64,000 nt of DNA from Pseudochryseolinea flava (lineage in GTDB: Bacteria > Bacteroidota > Bacteroidia > Cytophagales > Cyclobacteriaceae), in contig NZ_QMFY01000001.1 of NCBI RefSeq assembly GCF_003286915.1, forward strand, positions 124,001-188,000, read 5' to 3'. The translations under genes were made by a program, and so were the position numbers. Within the stretch, counting starts at the first letter, position 1; each line of letters starts with the position of its first letter. Positions 1-9,059 of the stretch are shown one piece after another. Under the pieces are notes generated by a model. That model searched no databases, was not told where the DNA came from, and worked only from the letters and a program-made list of their open reading frames with translations.

Positions 1-1
1 C

Positions 2-826
2 TACAGCCGCATTGAAAAGGCGATTCAATATTTAGAAGAAAACTTTAAGCAACAGCCCGACCTTGACGCTGTGGCTGAAAAGGTTCACCTGAGTCCTTTC
101 CATTTTCAACGGATATTTAGTGAGTGGGCCGGTATAAGTCCAAAGCGGTTCCTACAATTTCTTACCGTAGATTTCTTAAAAACAAAATTAAGCGAGTCCA
201 AAAATATCGTAGAACTTGCCGATGCTGCCGGGCTCTCTTCTCAATCACGCGTGTATGATCTTTTCACAACACTTGAAGCCGTAACACCACAAGAATATAA
301 ACAGCACGGTGCAGGTATTCGCATCAACTATGGGTTTCATGAAACGCCATTTGGTTTGTGTCTTCTAGGCGTCACCGAAAGAGGAATCTGCTGGCTTTCA
401 TTTTTACAAGCCGATGGAGATCCTAGGAATGAACTTGACAGTATGAAACATCATTGGAACAATTCAGTGTTCTATCAAGATCAACCATTGACCGCATCGT
501 TTATCGATCAGATTTTTTCAAATCAACGTACCGCCACGAAAAAGCTTCATGCATTTGTAAAAGGTACTAACTTCCAAGTAAAAGTGTGGGAAGCGTTGCT
601 CAGAATACCCATGGGTAACGTTGTGACATACCAAGACATCGCTGCACAAGTGAACAGTCCGAAAGCCGTACAAGCTGTTGGATCAGCGGTGGGCGCTAAT
701 CACATTGCGTTTTTAATTCCGTGTCATCGGGTTATCAGAAAGGATGGTATCCTTGGCGAGTACCGTTGGAGTGCAACGCGGAAGAAAGGAATTATCGGCT
801 GGGAAATGGCAAAGTTTAAAGCTTAA
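2..826 (+). CDS. AraC-type HTH / O6-methylguanine-DNA methyltransferase (Ada-like), 5' end outside window
   Basis: The reading frame is open from base 2, and an in-frame GTG at 71 is internal to the helix-turn-helix region, so the gene starts before the window. The visible protein has an AraC-type DNA-binding half (HLSPFHFQRIF, first 80 residues or so) and then a methylated-DNA-protein cysteine methyltransferase domain. The latter carries the active-site motif PCHRV, with its Cys about 34 residues from the C-terminus. Proteins of this build repair O6-alkylguanine by suicidal alkyl transfer and can activate adaptive-response genes. Whether the N-terminal Ada zinc domain is present cannot be seen. 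The stop codon lies inside a heptameric repeat array. Confidence 0.9.
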   Translation, partial: YSRIEKAIQYLEENFKQQPDLDAVAEKVHLSPFHFQRIFSEWAGISPKRFLQFLTVDFLKTKLSESKNIVELADAAGLSSQSRVYDLFTTLEAVTPQEYKQHGAGIRINYGFHETPFGLCLLGVTERGICWLSFLQADGDPRNELDSMKHHWNNSVFYQDQPLTASFIDQIFSNQRTATKKLHAFVKGTNFQVKVWEALLRIPMGNVVTYQDIAAQVNSPKAVQAVGSAVGANHIAFLIPCHRVIRKDGILGEYRWSATRKKGIIGWEMAKFKA

Positions 827-848
827 AGCAGAAAGCGGAAAGCAGAAA
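814..848. repeat. Degenerate heptad array, 5 units, spanning the ada-like stop codon
   Basis: Five consecutive 7-mers can be read without slippage: GTTTAAA, GCTTAAA, GCAGAAA, GCGGAAA, GCAGAAA. The stop codon of the Ada-like gene (824-826) is inside the second unit. It belongs to a class of period-7 arrays found at many gene ends in this window. Confidence 0.6.
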
Positions 849-969
849 GTCGACGATGGCGCCGTTAGCGACACGCAAGCTTGAAGACAGTACCATCAAG
901 TTACACGAAGAAATGCAGCGAGTTTCGCGAAGGAATGTTTTAGATGTATTGCATCAACAACACATCACT

Positions 970-1788
970 TTAATACTTTTCATCTTGATTGGGAAAGTCT
1001 TTTGCTTTCACATCTGAAACGTACTGCTTTACGGCGCCATTGATAATATTGTTTAAATCGGCATAGCGACGAAGGAAGCGTGGTTTGAATTCTTGTGTAA
1101 TGCCGAGCATATCTTGCATCACAAGCACCTGACCATCCACGTCGGGACCGGCACCGATGCCTATGGTCGGGATACGAATTGATTTGGATACTTCAGCTGC
1201 AAGTTTCGCCGGAATTTTCTCCAGCACCACGCCAAAGCATCCGCACTCTTCTAACATCTTGGCGTCTTCAACTAACTTCTTGGCTTCGGCTTCTTCTTTT
1301 GCGCGTACTGTATACGTTCCGAATTTGTAGATCGACTGTGGTGTAAGTCCAAGATGCCCCATCACAGGAATGCCAGCGCTGAGAATGCGAATCACAGATT
1401 CTTTTACTTCACTACCGCCTTCGAGTTTTACGGCATGAGCGCCTGACTCTTTCATGATGCGAATAGAGGATCGCAATGCTTCACCAGAACTACCTTGGTA
1501 AGTTCCAAAGGGAAGATCAACGACAACCAGCGCTCTCTCTACTGCACGCACAACAGAAGCTGCGTGATAGATCATTTGATCGAGTGTGATCGGCAAAGTA
1601 GTTTCATGTCCTGCCATCACATTCGAAGCAGAATCTCCCACGAGTATAACATCAATACCACCGCTGTCGATAATACGCGCCATGCTGTAATCGTAGGCTG
1701 TAAGCATCGCTATCTTCTCACCGCGATTCTTCATTTCTTGAAGCTGATGCGTGGTGATCTTCTTGATCTCTTGTTTGTGAACAGACAT
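970..1788 (-). CDS. panB: 3-methyl-2-oxobutanoate hydroxymethyltransferase (ketopantoate hydroxymethyltransferase)
   Basis: PanB transfers a hydroxymethyl group from 5,10-methylenetetrahydrofolate to 2-oxoisovalerate, the first committed step of pantothenate and CoA synthesis in the cytoplasm. The 272-residue protein has the expected full length. Recognisable family blocks are [12 protein letters not shown], the metal-site region [34 protein letters not shown] with the catalytic Glu, and [16 protein letters not shown]. It lies 10 bp after a phosphoribosyltransferase gene and an lrp-type regulator on the same strand, so the three are probably co-transcribed. The Lrp-type regulator would fit control by branched-chain metabolites, but that is inference. 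Confidence 0.96.
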   Translation of the reverse strand: MSVHKQEIKKITTHQLQEMKNRGEKIAMLTAYDYSMARIIDSGGIDVILVGDSASNVMAGHETTLPITLDQMIYHAASVVRAVERALVVVDLPFGTYQGSSGEALRSSIRIMKESGAHAVKLEGGSEVKESVIRILSAGIPVMGHLGLTPQSIYKFGTYTVRAKEEAEAKKLVEDAKMLEECGCFGVVLEKIPAKLAAEVSKSIRIPTIGIGAGPDVDGQVLVMQDMLGITQEFKPRFLRRYADLNNIINGAVKQYVSDVKAKDFPNQDEKY

Positions 1789-1798
1789 TGGAAAACTT

Positions 1799-2302
1799 TT
1801 AGTGCAAGTATACGGCTGTGTCCTTTCCGAGAACTACTTCGATGTGATCTTTAATTGTAGTCGACAATTCGTATCCGGTATATTGGGCATGGACTGGAAA
1901 AATAGTTAATCCACGGTCTACCAATACTGCCACTTCAATTTTTTTTACTTCCGTATCGAGAAACGGTTTTATGCCATAGGTAAAAGTGCGTCCGGTATTC
2001 AATACATCATCGACGAGGACGATACATTTTTTCCGAAGTTCTTTCAGATCACAGTCGACCGTGATTTCACTTTGTGCTGGCGCCGACTTATCGAGATGCA
2101 GCAGGACCAGTTTTACTTCCAAAGGTGAAATGTTTGCTACTTCTTTTGCCAGAAGTTTGGCCAATACATATCCTTGTCCGTCGATGCCTGCAAGCACAAT
2201 TGTTTTTTCTTTCACATTGCGCTCATAAATCTCGAACGCCATGCGGCGAATCTTCTGCTTTACTTGCACGGCATCAAGGATGAGACTTTTCTCTGTTGTC
2301 AT
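1799..2302 (-). CDS. PyrR-like type I phosphoribosyltransferase
   Basis: The 167-residue protein has the PRPP-binding motif [12 protein letters not shown] at about residues 96-107 and an N-terminal part resembling PyrR-type enzymes. The family uses PRPP to form nucleotides from bases, and PyrR members also act as RNA-binding attenuators of pyrimidine genes. No pyrimidine gene is adjacent, and Bacteroidota members are usually annotated only as phosphoribosyltransferases, so the substrate is left open. The gene sits 19 bp after the Lrp-type regulator and 10 bp before panB. The ATG at 2302 gives the family-like N-terminus. Confidence 0.85.
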   Translation of the reverse strand: MTTEKSLILDAVQVKQKIRRMAFEIYERNVKEKTIVLAGIDGQGYVLAKLLAKEVANISPLEVKLVLLHLDKSAPAQSEITVDCDLKELRKKCIVLVDDVLNTGRTFTYGIKPFLDTEVKKIEVAVLVDRGLTIFPVHAQYTGYELSTTIKDHIEVVLGKDTAVYLH

Positions 2303-2321
2303 AAAACCGTAAACGGAAATA

Positions 2322-2807
2322 TTAAGCTTGTTGGTTCGGCAAAGCTAACGATTTGCTGTCCTTGAACGTCGAAAGAATGACCATCGATTGTAGGCTATCG
2401 ACGACTTCGATGTTGGATACTTTTTCAAGCATTAATTGCTGATACGCAGCGATATCAGCGCATACGATCTTCAAAATGAAGTCGCCTGCACCGGTGATAT
2501 GATGACACTCTACAACCTCATCAATGCTTTTAATGGCAGAAATGAATTTGCTGATGTTGTCTTTGTTGTGACCTTTGAGAGATACCATCACGAAAGTGCT
2601 TACACCTAGTCCGACAGCTGCAGGGTCAATAACCGCGTGATAGCTTTTGATCACGCCCGTAGTTTCCAATTTATTGACACGTTCAAGCGTCGGCGCAGGA
2701 GATAATCCGATTTCTTTAGCCAATTGTGCATTGGTAATGTTGGAATTCTTTTGCAGGATTTCCAGAATTTTCTTATCTGTTGCGTCTAGTTTTATATTGC
2801 CTTTCAT
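2322..2807 (-). CDS. Lrp/AsnC family transcriptional regulator
   Basis: The protein has an N-terminal winged helix-turn-helix (LDATDKKILEILQKNSNITNA region) and a C-terminal RAM/ligand-binding domain with the usual VMVSLKGH and ITGAGDFILKI blocks. Lrp/AsnC proteins are octameric or dimeric regulators that bind amino acids. The ORF can be extended to 2861, but the extra 18 residues are hydrophobic and unlike the family. The ATG at 2807 (MKGNIKLDATDKK) gives the standard length of 161 residues and is preferred. The gene is the first of an apparent lrp - phosphoribosyltransferase - panB unit. Confidence 0.93.
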   Translation of the reverse strand: MKGNIKLDATDKKILEILQKNSNITNAQLAKEIGLSPAPTLERVNKLETTGVIKSYHAVIDPAAVGLGVSTFVMVSLKGHNKDNISKFISAIKSIDEVVECHHITGAGDFILKIVCADIAAYQQLMLEKVSNIEVVDSLQSMVILSTFKDSKSLALPNQQA

Positions 2808-2899
2808 GGTTAATGAGGGGTTTATTCCAAATAAAATTTGGTCAAAAATAATGGAAATCACAACACTTTGCCTAACAGATGTTCAATAATTCTTAGAAT

Positions 2900-3985
2900 T
2901 TATTGGGGCATTGAAGGCGAGGCTCGCAAGAAATCGAGGCTTCTATATTCGCCGACAATCACCAGCGTATCACAATGGCCCTTTGCAGCCATCACATTGG
3001 CAATAGATTGCTGGGGCGCCAGGTATTTATTGTAGTATGCAATGACGTTCTTACGCATTTCGGCCACAGCCGATGGCGGCATCGTAAGCGCTTCTTGAAG
3101 CTTGGCGACCAGGGTATGTTCATTTGAAAAGGCTAGACAATTTTCGCCGTCTACCAATGCAGGATGGTATTGCAGCGGGTTTTGAATAATCGGGATGCTG
3201 CCGAATGCCATGGCTTCAACAACGTTGTGACAGAGCGGCATCACCACGCCAGCGAAAGAGAGGAAAAATTCAGCCTTACTCAATGCCTTGTAAAGTCTAT
3301 GCGGTGGGACGTTCACAATATCGCGATCAACAATAACAATGTCGCTGCGTTGTTCTTCAAGGACGTCAAGTGTGGTGGGTGTAATAACCATTCCCGTAAA
3401 GTTTTTCTTCACTAATGCGAGCTGCTCCAATCTACTATACATATTGAAATAGTCTTTTAACTCCGACCGGTTATATCCATCGCGCACAAATCTACCGGCA
3501 AAAAACACTTTTAGATTTCTAACATCATTTTGCTGATACTCTTTTGCGTATTGAAAGATCGGGTCGACATAAAACGAATCAACCATCGGCATCGATAAGT
3601 ACCAAGCGCGTTCATGGTTGGTGAAATAGTCATGCGTAAGAAAAAAATCGAAGGCATGTTGCTTCCCACTGATATTGGTAACAGTTAGTACAGCGCTATC
3701 TGGTTTAGAGAAAGAAAAATATGCATTGACGTTTGCGCGAACTATCATCGATGTTGCCCAGCTCCCCAACAAACCATAGCGCATGCGAAACACAACGTTG
3801 TATCCGCTAATCTGAAAAAACAAACACCATGAATAGAGATAGCGATCGTAAGGATTACGCTCTAAGTCTAAATATACTATTCGTTTTTGATCGCTATCCC
3901 TTTGATAAAACCTCCCCATTCTCACCACATCTTTGATATTGATAAGAAACCATTTTAACCTTGAAACTCGATTGCGTAGGCTCAT
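2900..3985 (-). CDS. Glycosyltransferase, GT-B fold, last gene of the polysaccharide operon
   Basis: The 361-residue protein has a Rossmann-like C-terminal half with an EAMAFGSIP block, typical of the nucleotide-sugar site of GT-B enzymes, and resembles exostosin-like or GT4-like transferases. No signal peptide or membrane segment is seen, so a cytoplasmic or peripheral membrane location is likely. It begins within the stop of the upstream GT61 gene (4-bp overlap, 3982-3985), which indicates translational coupling. Donor and acceptor cannot be read from the sequence. It is the most distal gene of the 13-gene minus-strand operon that starts with Wzm. Confidence 0.75.
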   Translation of the reverse strand: MSLRNRVSRLKWFLINIKDVVRMGRFYQRDSDQKRIVYLDLERNPYDRYLYSWCLFFQISGYNVVFRMRYGLLGSWATSMIVRANVNAYFSFSKPDSAVLTVTNISGKQHAFDFFLTHDYFTNHERAWYLSMPMVDSFYVDPIFQYAKEYQQNDVRNLKVFFAGRFVRDGYNRSELKDYFNMYSRLEQLALVKKNFTGMVITPTTLDVLEEQRSDIVIVDRDIVNVPPHRLYKALSKAEFFLSFAGVVMPLCHNVVEAMAFGSIPIIQNPLQYHPALVDGENCLAFSNEHTLVAKLQEALTMPPSAVAEMRKNVIAYYNKYLAPQQSIANVMAAKGHCDTLVIVGEYRSLDFLRASPSMPQ

Positions 3986-4890
3986 AGGTTTATCTTTTTC
4001 GATTTCTCGATTACCAAATTCTCGAGCTCGGGTATATCAACAAAAATATCGCCAGTCGCCAGCGTATTATCATTTCCCGACGAGTCACAAAACATAGCTC
4101 GATACTGGACATTCATAATCTCGCACAAGTCTTGGTACAAAACATCTTTTTGCATACCGGGGGCCGGATGATGCTGCAATTCTATCACATGTGAATTTTC
4201 GGATAGAAATAAAACGTTACTTAACCCAGCACCATGAATAGAAATCAACAGCTGAGCTTCGCACATCAATTGAACTTGTTCCCAAAACGTACGGTCTTCA
4301 AAGCATACTATTTCAAATCCGTATTGGTGCAACATGTGCTCTACCGCCACTTCGTTTTCGACCCGTCTGCGTGCAGCCTTCTTTCGCGAAATATATATCC
4401 TTTTTGACGGCACCAATTGTAGATTCAAGTACCCCATATAAAGCTCACGTAGCGCCTTCATTAGTGATGGTTCATAGCGTCCACTAAACGGATTCTCCGG
4501 AATCAGTAAGTCATCGACCAATAAATTTTTACTCTCTGGTATCCAAAAAATCTCGCCTTGATATAATGGTGCAAGGCTTGCGCCAAGTTTCTCTTGAAAT
4601 GAAATTGGCAGCACCAGTATCCGATCTTCAAGCATCGTATGTACAGACAAAAGTCGTGGTAGTGCCTCTGTGATCCAATGGTAGTAGCCCGGACACCAAT
4701 GATTATGAATCACAAAATATTTGCCTTTCAACTTAAGTTTCTTTCGAAAAAAGAATTGAAACAATGTGTATTTCCAAAAGTGTCTACGCTTCCCGGGATA
4801 GCGATGAATGGATTCGTCGATCAAACGAAATGCCTTCATGGCAATACCGCTCCGGGTCAGAAAAACATTATGAGCAACAATGGTTTTCAT
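3982..4890 (-). CDS. Glycosyltransferase family 61 (DUF563-type)
   Basis: The C-terminal half carries the GT61 signature ISIHGAGLSNVLFL followed by a His-rich ELQHHPAPG stretch, and the mid-region has ISRKKAARRRVENE, all typical of DUF563/GT61 proteins. In bacteria these occur in capsule and O-antigen clusters, with variable sugar specificity. The length of 302 residues is normal. The gene overlaps both neighbours by 4 bp and is part of the same operon. The start ATG at 4890 lies inside the stop region of the preceding gene. Confidence 0.88.
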   Translation of the reverse strand: MKTIVAHNVFLTRSGIAMKAFRLIDESIHRYPGKRRHFWKYTLFQFFFRKKLKLKGKYFVIHNHWCPGYYHWITEALPRLLSVHTMLEDRILVLPISFQEKLGASLAPLYQGEIFWIPESKNLLVDDLLIPENPFSGRYEPSLMKALRELYMGYLNLQLVPSKRIYISRKKAARRRVENEVAVEHMLHQYGFEIVCFEDRTFWEQVQLMCEAQLLISIHGAGLSNVLFLSENSHVIELQHHPAPGMQKDVLYQDLCEIMNVQYRAMFCDSSGNDNTLATGDIFVDIPELENLVIEKSKKINL

Positions 4891-6065
4891 CCTATAAATT
4901 CATGAATGATACGATGATATGCTTTTTCCAATAACATGACATTGCGATATTGTCTAGCCAAAGCAAACTGCTTTTCACGCACATTGCTGTCGCTAAGTTG
5001 CATGGCAATTTGATGAAGGCCCGCAGCACCATCTTTATCCTCAAAACTAAAAATAGAGCCGCATCCCGAAGCATGTATAATGTCAGCATCGTCGCCAACG
5101 CCTTTGGTTAGCATAACAGGCAAGCCACATGACCAATATTCGCCTACCTTAATCGGGCTTAGAAACCGTTTTGACGGTGAAGGTTTATAGGTTGCAAATG
5201 CAAAATCAGACATCGACAAATATCGAGGCACATCGCGATAAGGAACATTTTTTACGATGTATTCATCTTCATCGAAGCCTGCACGCGTCATTTTCAAGGT
5301 AATTTCTTCGCTTGGGTGAGGCGTTAACACGATCATTTTAAACTTCGGAAAAATTTTCCGTGCTAGGGCGAATATTTCAAAGGCCTCACGATCGTAGTAT
5401 AATCCATCAAACTTGCCAACGTAAATTCCGACAGTCGCGTCTTGTGAAATATTTAAAGCATTTCTTCCTTCTTGTGTGTGCTTCCTGACGAACAAGTTAT
5501 GATCAACAACACAAGGAACGACCATTATCTTGCTTTTCGACACCCCCTGTTCTTCAAGAAAACTTGCATAATGGCTAGAAACTGGCAAAAGAAACGTAGC
5601 GGTTTTATTTTGTAATGCTTGAAAGGCTCTTTCAAGCCAGTATCTCGGATCCCATTTTTTCCACACCTTCGACTCTAGCATATAAAGCGCGTGTGGTTCA
5701 TACGACTCCACGATGTACTTAATCCCCGTAGCCCGATGAACGAGATATCCAATCGCTCCGGCCAATGATGTCCGACAGATCATCAGCCCCACATTTTTTT
5801 CTCGAACAAGTTGCTGAATCGATTTACTGAATGTTACGAAATCGCTGACCTTATTTACGATTACGTTACTATAATTTTTGGATACGAGTGGCACATGTAA
5901 AATCTTCTCCCATTGAAATAGCGAAAAGGATGACTGTCGTTCAATTGTGCACAGCACAACTGATTCGACGCTTTCAAACGAAGCCAACAACTTTACATGC
6001 GGCACGACAGTGGATTGTGTCAGACCCTCGTCAATTCCCCAATATGATAAAAAAAGAAGCGTCAA
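4887..6065 (-). CDS. Glycosyltransferase family 4
   Basis: This 392-residue GT-B protein has an N-terminal acceptor domain, the linker block VGIYVGKFDGLYYDREAF and the donor-site region SPIKVGEYWSCGLPVM, where the acidic residue and glycine of GT4 enzymes are visible. It is expected to add one sugar from an NDP donor to a lipid-linked saccharide at the inner face of the cytoplasmic membrane. It overlaps the adjoining genes by 4 bp on both sides. The sugar transferred is unknown. Confidence 0.88.
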   Translation of the reverse strand: MTLLFLSYWGIDEGLTQSTVVPHVKLLASFESVESVVLCTIERQSSFSLFQWEKILHVPLVSKNYSNVIVNKVSDFVTFSKSIQQLVREKNVGLMICRTSLAGAIGYLVHRATGIKYIVESYEPHALYMLESKVWKKWDPRYWLERAFQALQNKTATFLLPVSSHYASFLEEQGVSKSKIMVVPCVVDHNLFVRKHTQEGRNALNISQDATVGIYVGKFDGLYYDREAFEIFALARKIFPKFKMIVLTPHPSEEITLKMTRAGFDEDEYIVKNVPYRDVPRYLSMSDFAFATYKPSPSKRFLSPIKVGEYWSCGLPVMLTKGVGDDADIIHASGCGSIFSFEDKDGAAGLHQIAMQLSDSNVREKQFALARQYRNVMLLEKAYHRIIHEFIG

Positions 6066-6940
6066 TGGATTTCGTTCATGTTTAGTAGTTCGGGCGTAAC
6101 TAAGAAATTACGACCTTGACGGAAGGCAAGTGATTGCACTTTATTCAGTCCACCAGATTCGTGTATCGCATAAAACTGATAACCGGGAACAATTTCGTGA
6201 AGCAATTTTCCAACCGCTTCACCAGAATGCTCCGAAATCTCAATCACGATGGCAGGTTTAAACTTAGCGATGGTTGACCGCGCACCTTCAATCGCCGACA
6301 ACTCATGCCCCTCGACGTCAATCTTTAAAAGGTCAAGCGCTTGAATGTTTGATTTTTCTACATAGCTATCAATTGTAATGGTTGGTACCGCTGTTGGTAG
6401 TAATGCTTTGTGATGGCGATGGCCAAGAACAAAATCCTTATCGAATGAGCCTATTGTATTGTCGTAGTCATCCATGTCATAGAAGGTGAATGTTCCTTCT
6501 TTATTAGACACGGCAGCCTGCACCACTGTAATATCATAACGATTGATTTCATTGTTCTTCGAAATTAAGTCGCCGTTTCTGCGAAGAGGCTCGAAACAAA
6601 ACACCTTGCTATCAGGACGTATGCACTTACTGATCAACCCGAACAAACCAAAATTAGCGCCGACATCAAAAATATTCTTAGCCTTCGCGCTAAGTTTCAC
6701 CCACAACTTCAGCGTTTCTGGCTCGTAGCCGTCGATACCTTTCCAAAATAACAAGGTAGGAACAGTGAGATTGTTATTGAAAATTCTAACGTGCCGCTCG
6801 CCGAAATGCATTTTAAATACGCCCTTGAACTTCAGGTAGCCCGCAATCGAAGCCCGCGGCTTATACAATAATCTTACGAAGTGATAGAACTGCGTCTTAA
6901 ACGGGACAGCGAAGTATATTTTTTTGACTATCCGATTCAT
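6062..6940 (-). CDS. FkbM family methyltransferase (first of three by position)
   Basis: The 292-residue protein shows the SAM-binding motif I IFDVGANFGLFGLIS at about residue 110, the acidic motif II block VFCFEPLRRN, and the FkbM hallmark LLKIDVEGHELSAIEGA. FkbM enzymes O-methylate hydroxyls, and in polysaccharide clusters they act on sugars. Two other FkbM proteins are encoded in the same operon, with limited similarity outside these motifs, so several positions of the glycan or its cap may be methylated. The gene has 4-bp overlaps with both neighbours. Confidence 0.92.
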   Translation of the reverse strand: MNRIVKKIYFAVPFKTQFYHFVRLLYKPRASIAGYLKFKGVFKMHFGERHVRIFNNNLTVPTLLFWKGIDGYEPETLKLWVKLSAKAKNIFDVGANFGLFGLISKCIRPDSKVFCFEPLRRNGDLISKNNEINRYDITVVQAAVSNKEGTFTFYDMDDYDNTIGSFDKDFVLGHRHHKALLPTAVPTITIDSYVEKSNIQALDLLKIDVEGHELSAIEGARSTIAKFKPAIVIEISEHSGEAVGKLLHEIVPGYQFYAIHESGGLNKVQSLAFRQGRNFLVTPELLNMNEIH

Positions 6941-8196
6941 CCGATTTTAGCTAAGTGTGTAAAAAGGTCGACTAAACGTGAGGCATTAAACTTCGCCGAA
7001 TACTCACTACCAACTTCTGACTTGGTAAAAAATGCCGCATCGTTCTGTAGGTATCGTTGATAAACGTGATACAAGAACGTTGCTAACTCTTTCACTTCTG
7101 TGAATGAAAAGCAATCTCCGAGTTTACCATGAACAACATCGTGCGTTGTACTGTGACGATTTGTTATGGCGATAATTCTACGCTGCGCAACCATATAGTC
7201 GAGCAACTTCGACGGAAAAAAAACGGCATGATTTGGATCGGGAATATCAGAATCAATATTCACCAAGATGTCAGCCTCGCGTTGCATCGAAACCACATCG
7301 CGATAGGCGATTACACCGCGGTGATTGATCCAGGAAATATGTCGATAGCGATCGAATATCTCTGTATTCGCGCGGGTCATCTCGCCTGTGAATAAAAATT
7401 CAATAGCGTTTCCAATTTCTGGCTGATGCGCTTTCCACAGGCTAGCAATAGCTTCAAGATATGGCAACGGCGATCGCGCATCGCCAAATCCGCCGTTGTA
7501 CACGATCTTAAGCTTTTTACCACGAGCATATGGATTCGACTGAATCAACTCGTCATCAAATACATTCGGATAGTACACAAACTTCTCACGAAATTGTGGA
7601 TAGATCTTCGCATAAAGGTCTATCGTTTTCTGTGATGTTAACGAAATCCGATCGGCGAGAGAAAAACATAACAACTCTTGTGCTTTATTCCACACCCTAG
7701 CACTCTCTGTAAATTTTGTTGCAGGAGAAAGAAAAGACGATGAAGACTGCGCCCAGGGATCACTCAGATGAAGCACCCAAGGGATATCCCACTTCTTTTT
7801 TAGCTGAAGCGCCAGAAGCGTCGAACTCACCGGATATGATCGCGAATATAGAATGTCGGGCTTATCCTTAATCGATGCAATTGCGCGCTGACTTTGCCAC
7901 CAAAATGAAAATTTGCTATCGGGTCGCTGCAACCATGCGGGATTTACTTTTCGGATCAGATAGTTAATGTAACGATTCTCGACAATGTTTAAAGTAGTTG
8001 CTACATCTATACCTTCACCATAGTGAGAGAGTGAAGCATCAGGCTCCATGAACAGTGTCGGGTCCTTCGACGTAATGACCGACAAAGCAATTCGATTGTC
8101 CCGTTTCAAAAAACTACAATACTTAGCTACCTGTAGCGACTCGGGATCCCGCTTCGGTGGAAATGCGATGCTAGTTAAAAGTACCTTTACAATCAT
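6937..8196 (-). CDS. Glycosyltransferase family 4-like
   Basis: The 419-residue protein begins VKVLLTSIAFPPKRDPESLQ, a typical GT4 N-terminus where the donor/acceptor cleft starts, and has PSKLLDYMVAQRRIIAIT in the C-terminal nucleotide-sugar site. The DILYSRSYPVSS block resembles glycosyltransferases that act late in O-antigen assembly. It overlaps the upstream FkbM gene and the downstream FkbM gene by 4 bp each. Specificity is not inferable. Confidence 0.85.
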   Translation of the reverse strand: MIVKVLLTSIAFPPKRDPESLQVAKYCSFLKRDNRIALSVITSKDPTLFMEPDASLSHYGEGIDVATTLNIVENRYINYLIRKVNPAWLQRPDSKFSFWWQSQRAIASIKDKPDILYSRSYPVSSTLLALQLKKKWDIPWVLHLSDPWAQSSSSFLSPATKFTESARVWNKAQELLCFSLADRISLTSQKTIDLYAKIYPQFREKFVYYPNVFDDELIQSNPYARGKKLKIVYNGGFGDARSPLPYLEAIASLWKAHQPEIGNAIEFLFTGEMTRANTEIFDRYRHISWINHRGVIAYRDVVSMQREADILVNIDSDIPDPNHAVFFPSKLLDYMVAQRRIIAITNRHSTTHDVVHGKLGDCFSFTEVKELATFLYHVYQRYLQNDAAFFTKSEVGSEYSAKFNASRLVDLFTHLAKIG

Positions 8197-9050
8197 TTCA
8201 CCGACGTTACACGTGAGAAGATACTTTCAATTGTTTTGATATTTTCATCAGATACAAACAAATAATTTGAATCATCAAGTACATCATGTACCCCAATGTC
8301 GTCGATCGGTTTAAGCGAGCCTGTGGTTTCAATACGAAAAATTTTATAGCCCGCTCCTTTCATTGCCATCACCAACCGCTGCTGTCGTTCAATACGAAAA
8401 GTATTTTGATTGGAATACGCTGGCAAGATCTCACAAATCACGTACGGATGGTCTTTTTCAATGATTGGCATGAAAGCCTCAACAACATCAACTTCGGCTC
8501 CCTCAACGTCAATTTTAATCACGCCCACTTTTCCAAGTCCAATATTTTGAATCGTCTTTGTTGATATGGTGGGTACAATCAACTGCTCCTTTCCAGCGGT
8601 ATCTCTGAAATGCTGTATGATAGTTGCTTCGCCATCGTCCATTTGATTTTTGCTTCTGTAAAGGACAGACACGCCGTCCGATGCGCCAACTGCCGCCGGA
8701 ATGATTTTTACATCCCGTATGTTATTACACTCTACGAGCCGTTTGAGAATAACAACACACGATGGATTAGGTTCGAAACCGAGATAGGCCAGACCACTAT
8801 CAACACTCTTTGCCGCGAGCATGGTTTGACCAATATTCATCCCAACGTCGACAAACACTTTTCCTTTTACTTCAGGAATTAATTTTCTGAGAATAGAAAG
8901 CATCCAAGGCTCAAAGTCACCTAAGAGACCAAGGCCTGTTCGTCCATGCAGGGGAATACTATAACGTACTCCGTTGTACACCTTCCCCGACGTCAGGTTA
9001 AGGAATGAAAGAAGATTTAACTTATTTAAGATGCGTAACAACAGCAACAT
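8193..9050 (-). CDS. FkbM family methyltransferase (second)
   Basis: SAM-binding motif VFVDVGMNIGQTML (about residues 65-78), YLGFEPNPSC and VIKIDVEGAEVDVVEAF identify an FkbM methyltransferase. The length is 285 residues. The N-terminal about 60 residues differ from the other two FkbM proteins of the cluster, suggesting a different acceptor. It follows the glycosyltransferase gene ending at 9060 with a 9-bp gap and overlaps the next gene by 4 bp. Confidence 0.92.
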   Translation of the reverse strand: MLLLLRILNKLNLLSFLNLTSGKVYNGVRYSIPLHGRTGLGLLGDFEPWMLSILRKLIPEVKGKVFVDVGMNIGQTMLAAKSVDSGLAYLGFEPNPSCVVILKRLVECNNIRDVKIIPAAVGASDGVSVLYRSKNQMDDGEATIIQHFRDTAGKEQLIVPTISTKTIQNIGLGKVGVIKIDVEGAEVDVVEAFMPIIEKDHPYVICEILPAYSNQNTFRIERQQRLVMAMKGAGYKIFRIETTGSLKPIDDIGVHDVLDDSNYLFVSDENIKTIESIFSRVTSVK

Positions 9051-9059
9051 AATTGAAGT

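Noticed and set aside
1799-2302. PyrR as true pyrimidine attenuator
   Set aside because: The phosphoribosyltransferase fold is clear, but there are no pyr genes or attenuator hairpins nearby, so the regulatory role is not claimed.
2808-2861. Longer start for the Lrp-type regulator at 2861
   Set aside because: The extra 18 residues are hydrophobic and do not belong to the HTH domain; ATG at 2807 matches the family.
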